The position numbers were made by a program, and so were the translations under genes. A stretch of 8,303 nucleotides of DNA. Source: Candidatus Liptonbacteria bacterium RIFOXYD1_FULL_36_11. Lineage in GTDB: Bacteria > Patescibacteriota > Minisyncoccia > UBA6257 > XYB1-36-10. The stretch's first letter is position 1, and each line of letters opens with the position of its first letter. The notes below the pieces were generated by a model that did not search any database, had not been told where the DNA came from, and was given only the letters and a program-made list of their open reading frames with translations. The DNA is taken from contig MHLG01000013.1 of the NCBI GenBank assembly GCA_001821375.1, forward strand, positions 8,746-17,048, in the 5' to 3' direction. Shown here piece by piece: positions 5,935 through 8,303 of this stretch.

Positions 5935-7140
5935 ATGAAGTTTAAGTATAGTGCAAGAAATCAGGAAGGAGAGATGCAAGTGGGAGTGGTGGAGGCGGCG
6001 AGTCGCGATGCGGCGGCGTCTATTTTGAACGGCCATAATATTTTTATTCTTTCTTTAGAAAGTGCGGAAAAAAGCAGTTTTGTGGATAGGTTGAGTGGGT
6101 TTTTTAACAGAGTGAAGTCAAGGGATATGGTGGTATTTTCGCGTCAGCTAGCAACGCTACTTGAGGCGAAAGTGCCGTTGGCGGACAGTTTAAAAAATTT
6201 ATATCGTCAGACAAGTAATAAAATTTTAAAAGAAGTTGTTTTTGATATTAATGCTGATGTGGCGGCGGGAATTTCTTTTTCGCAGGCGCTAGAAAGACAT
6301 ACAAGTGTTTTTTCTGATTTTTTTGTGAATATGGTGCGGGCGGCGGAAATGACGGGAAGAGTAGATGAGGCGATGTCTTATTTGGCGGATTATCTTGAAA
6401 AAGAAGATGTATTAACCGGAAAAATAAAAAATGCTTTAATTTATCCAGCTTTTGTAATCGGACTTTTTGTTTTAGTGGTAGGGATTATGGTAGTTTATGT
6501 TTTTCCACAGATAAAACCAATTTTTGAGGAAACGGGAGTAGTTTTGCCGATTTATACAAGAATTATACTTGGGTCAGGAGATTTTATACTAACTTGGTGG
6601 TGGGCAATTTTAGCGATGGTAATAATTTTTCTAGTGGTGATTATTGATTACCTTGGAACAGAAGAAGGAAAAATATTAATAAACGATTTAGAGCTTAAAA
6701 TTCCAGTGGTGGGAGATCTTTTTAATAAAATATATGTGACAAGATTTACTCAATCAGCAAGTGTTTTAATAAAAGGAGGAGTATCGGTGGTGCAAGCAAT
6801 ACGCATTACGGCAAGAACTATTGGTAATGTGGTTTATGAAGATGAACTTTTAAAAATCGCGGATATGGTAAAAGAAGGACAACTTTTATCGCGAGCGTTG
6901 GAAAGTTCAACTTATTTTCCGCTACTAGTGGCAAACTTGACAGCGATAGGAGAATCAACAGGAAAATTAGATCAGCTTCTTTCTAAGGTGGCTGATTTTT
7001 ATACAAGGCAGATTGATGACAAGGTGAGTAATTTAGTAGAATTAATACAACCTGCTATGATGGTAGTAATAGGATTGTTTGTGGGAGTATTATTTGCTTC
7101 TATTTTGATGCCGATTTATAATTTAGCACAGGCGTTTTAA
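5935..7140 (+). CDS. pilC: Type IV pilus inner-membrane platform protein PilC
   Basis: PilC is the polytopic platform (GspF family) that couples the PilB and PilT motors to pilin movement into and out of the membrane. The 401-residue length is standard. The N-terminus (KFKYSARNQEGE) has the family's characteristic beta-strand start. Two repeated T2SSF domains follow: the first begins at about residue 66 (FSRQLATLLEAKVPLADSL) and the second at about 275 (RFTQSASVLIKGGVSVVQA). Membrane segments are predicted at about 169-192, 221-242 and 374-396. AAAGGA at 5923-5928, six bases before ATG 5935, is one of the few well-spaced Shine-Dalgarno sites here. It follows pilT by 61 bases, a gap with no terminator hairpin although it contains a run of eight T. 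No truncation or frameshift is seen. Confidence 0.95.
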   Translation: MKFKYSARNQEGEMQVGVVEAASRDAAASILNGHNIFILSLESAEKSSFVDRLSGFFNRVKSRDMVVFSRQLATLLEAKVPLADSLKNLYRQTSNKILKEVVFDINADVAAGISFSQALERHTSVFSDFFVNMVRAAEMTGRVDEAMSYLADYLEKEDVLTGKIKNALIYPAFVIGLFVLVVGIMVVYVFPQIKPIFEETGVVLPIYTRIILGSGDFILTWWWAILAMVIIFLVVIIDYLGTEEGKILINDLELKIPVVGDLFNKIYVTRFTQSASVLIKGGVSVVQAIRITARTIGNVVYEDELLKIADMVKEGQLLSRALESSTYFPLLVANLTAIGESTGKLDQLLSKVADFYTRQIDDKVSNLVELIQPAMMVVIGLFVGVLFASILMPIYNLAQAF

Positions 7141-7178
7141 AAAAGTTGTAAGTTTAAAAATTTATAAAGTTTTTATTA

Positions 7179-7595
7179 ATGAATTTTTTTAAAGAAATTA
7201 AAAGTGGAAGAGAGGGTTTTACTTTAATTGAAATGCTGGTAGTGGTAGGAATCATAGGCGTTTTAGCGTCTTTGGTTTTAGTGGGGCTTGGTCCGTCAAG
7301 AACGGCTTCAAGAGATGTAAAGAGGATTTCAAATGTAAATCAGTTGAGAAATTTGTTAGAGGTTTATTATTTAAAGAATTCAAAGTATCCTGATTCGTTA
7401 AGTGAAGCTACTTTACTAGGATATAACAAGGTTGTTGGCACAGAAAAAACTGAACAAGAGCGTTATGGGTATACGGGTGGTGGAAGTAGCTATACAATAG
7501 GTGTTAATACAGAAGGAGATCAGAAGGGGTCTGTCACTACTGGCGAAGCCGGAATTGTTAAATGTGAAACAGATTATTGCGTAAGTTCGGATTAA
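7179..7595 (+). CDS. Type IV prepilin / pseudopilin-like subunit
   Basis: This 138-residue precursor has a 13-residue leader ending in glycine (MNFFKEIKSGREG) followed by FTLIEMLVVVGIIGVLASLVLVGL. Cleavage after Gly13 would give a 125-residue mature protein with phenylalanine at position 1 and glutamate at position 5 (Glu18 of the precursor). These are the two hallmarks of type IV pilins processed by PilD. The hydrophobic alpha-1 helix (about 14-38) is followed by RDVKRISNVNQLRNLLEVYY and NSKYP, an alpha-1C pattern like GspG pseudopilins and many CPR pilins. A glycine- and serine-rich region follows. Two cysteines (129 and 134) close to the C-terminus could form a small disulfide loop. It lies 38 bases after pilC and 3 bases before pilD. 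It may be the major pilin, but other pilins could lie downstream, so I give no symbol. TATAAA at 7163-7168 is a weak -10 candidate. Confidence 0.93.
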   Translation: MNFFKEIKSGREGFTLIEMLVVVGIIGVLASLVLVGLGPSRTASRDVKRISNVNQLRNLLEVYYLKNSKYPDSLSEATLLGYNKVVGTEKTEQERYGYTGGGSSYTIGVNTEGDQKGSVTTGEAGIVKCETDYCVSSD

Positions 7596-7598
7596 ATT

Positions 7599-8303
7599 AT
7601 GCAAGGAGTTTTTATTGTTTTGTTTGTTTTTGGTCTAATAGTAGGCAGTTTTTTGAATGTGCTTATTTTTCGGTATGAGCTTGATAAGAATGTTTTTAAT
7701 GTAAAGAAAATAAGCGGCCGGTCAAAGTGTCGGTCGTGTGGAAAGACACTTTCTTTTTTTGAGTTAGTACCGGTTTTAAGTTTTTTTTTCCAGGGAGGAA
7801 AGTGTAAAGGGTGCAAGCAGAGGATTTCTTGGCAGTATCCGCTAGTGGAGATTTTGGTGGGGCTTACGACTTTTGGAGTGCCTTATGTTTTCTCGGAGAT
7901 ATTTTTTATTAAACAGCTTTTTTTGGCGGGCGAGCCGATGTTTTGGTTTGTTAGTATTTGCGCGATTTGGATTTTAGTTTTTTACGTTTTAATAACAGCG
8001 GCGGCGATTGATTTTCGGTTAAGAGTTATTCCAAATGAGTTAAACGCGCTTTTAACAGTTTTTGGAGTGGTGGCGGTTTATTGGCAGTGGTATTATCAGA
8101 AATTTGGAGTGGCGGAAGGAAGTTTTTTAGGCAGGTATGGTTCTATGTTTGGATTCAGGGATAGTGTTTTTACTAATCATATTTTAGCGGCGGTGTTAGC
8201 TTTAGCATTTTTTATTTTGATAGTGATTTTAAGCCGAGGAAGAGGGATGGGAATAGGAGATGTAAAAATGGCGGTGGCGCTTGGAATTTTATTCGGTTGG
8301 CCG
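7599..8303 (+). CDS. pilD: Prepilin peptidase / N-methyltransferase PilD, 3' end outside window
   Basis: PilD is an inner-membrane aspartic protease (A24 family) that removes the prepilin leader and methylates the new N-terminal residue. The frame is open for 235 codons to the window edge, so the gene is incomplete. The N-terminal domain has GSFLNVLIFR (16-25). It also has a tetracysteine zinc site (Cys44, 47, 69, 72) with the conserved GKCKGC and WQYPLVE (78-84). The first catalytic aspartate is Asp138 in AAAIDFRLRVIPN and the second is Asp221 in GMGIGDVK. Several membrane helices are evident, including about 4-24, 115-137 and 194-212. The two aspartates are 83 residues apart, more than the 64 in well-studied homologues. 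ATG 7599 is 3 bases after the prepilin stop, with no Shine-Dalgarno, suggesting translational coupling. Confidence 0.95.
   Translation, partial: MQGVFIVLFVFGLIVGSFLNVLIFRYELDKNVFNVKKISGRSKCRSCGKTLSFFELVPVLSFFFQGGKCKGCKQRISWQYPLVEILVGLTTFGVPYVFSEIFFIKQLFLAGEPMFWFVSICAIWILVFYVLITAAAIDFRLRVIPNELNALLTVFGVVAVYWQWYYQKFGVAEGSFLGRYGSMFGFRDSVFTNHILAAVLALAFFILIVILSRGRGMGIGDVKMAVALGILFGWP

Noticed and set aside
5833..6036. Minus-strand open frame across the pilT-pilC junction
   Set aside because: Its lysine-, phenylalanine- and leucine-rich product reflects the complement of an A-rich gap; it overlaps two conserved genes.
7416..7816. Two minus-strand open frames over the prepilin end and the pilD start (7416-7604 and 7592-7816)
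   Set aside because: Both are antisense to genes with clear functional motifs and have no protein-like features.
154..8303. Alternative genetic code with TGA as glycine
   Set aside because: All complete genes are full length under the standard bacterial code with no in-frame TGA, and end in TAA or TAG.
1..8303. CRISPR arrays, tRNA, rRNA or insertion sequences
   Set aside because: No regularly spaced repeats, cloverleaf-like segments, rRNA-like stretches or transposase motifs were seen; coding sequence occupies almost the whole window.

Overview
The window is one continuous plus-strand type IV pilus (T4P) assembly cluster. The order is pilM, pilN, pilO, a 101-residue small membrane protein, pilB, pilT, pilC, a type IV prepilin, and pilD, which is cut by the window edge. 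Every gene lies on the same strand. Gaps range from 3 to about 126 bases, consistent with one transcription unit that may have internal promoters.

Organism: the AT-rich DNA and very AT-rich gaps suggest the Candidate Phyla Radiation (Patescibacteria), probably a Parcubacteria-like lineage. So do the sparse Shine-Dalgarno sites, the compact PilM/N/O set with no PilP lipoprotein in the usual place and no PilQ secretin in the window, and the CPR-style prepilin. This is inference from gene order and protein style; no marker gene such as 16S rRNA is present. All eight complete genes end in TAA or TAG and read through without in-frame TGA, so nothing suggests the TGA-to-glycine code of Gracilibacteria or SR1.

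Layout: 1-153 is a non-coding leader with an interrupted palindrome at 109-121 next to a -10-like AATAAT. 154-2489 encodes the inner-membrane alignment complex PilM-PilN-PilO, interrupted by a 126-base gap that can fold into a long imperfect hairpin. 2490-2590 is an extremely AT-rich spacer with CTAATTN heptamers. 2591-2896 encodes an unassigned bitopic protein where pilP would be expected. 3013-5873 encodes the extension ATPase PilB and the retraction ATPase PilT. 5935-7140 encodes the platform protein PilC, 7179-7595 the prepilin, and 7599 to the end PilD with both catalytic aspartates.

How they work together: PilD cleaves and N-methylates the prepilin. PilB drives PilC to extract subunits from the membrane into the fibre, and PilT reverses this. 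PilM-N-O links the cytoplasmic motor ring to the envelope. Having both PilB and PilT predicts a retractable pilus suited to attachment, twitching or DNA uptake.

I see no clearly new system. The best candidates for something undescribed are the 101-residue protein, the pilM-pilN hairpin, and the PilN N-terminus, which lacks the usual PilM-binding motif.
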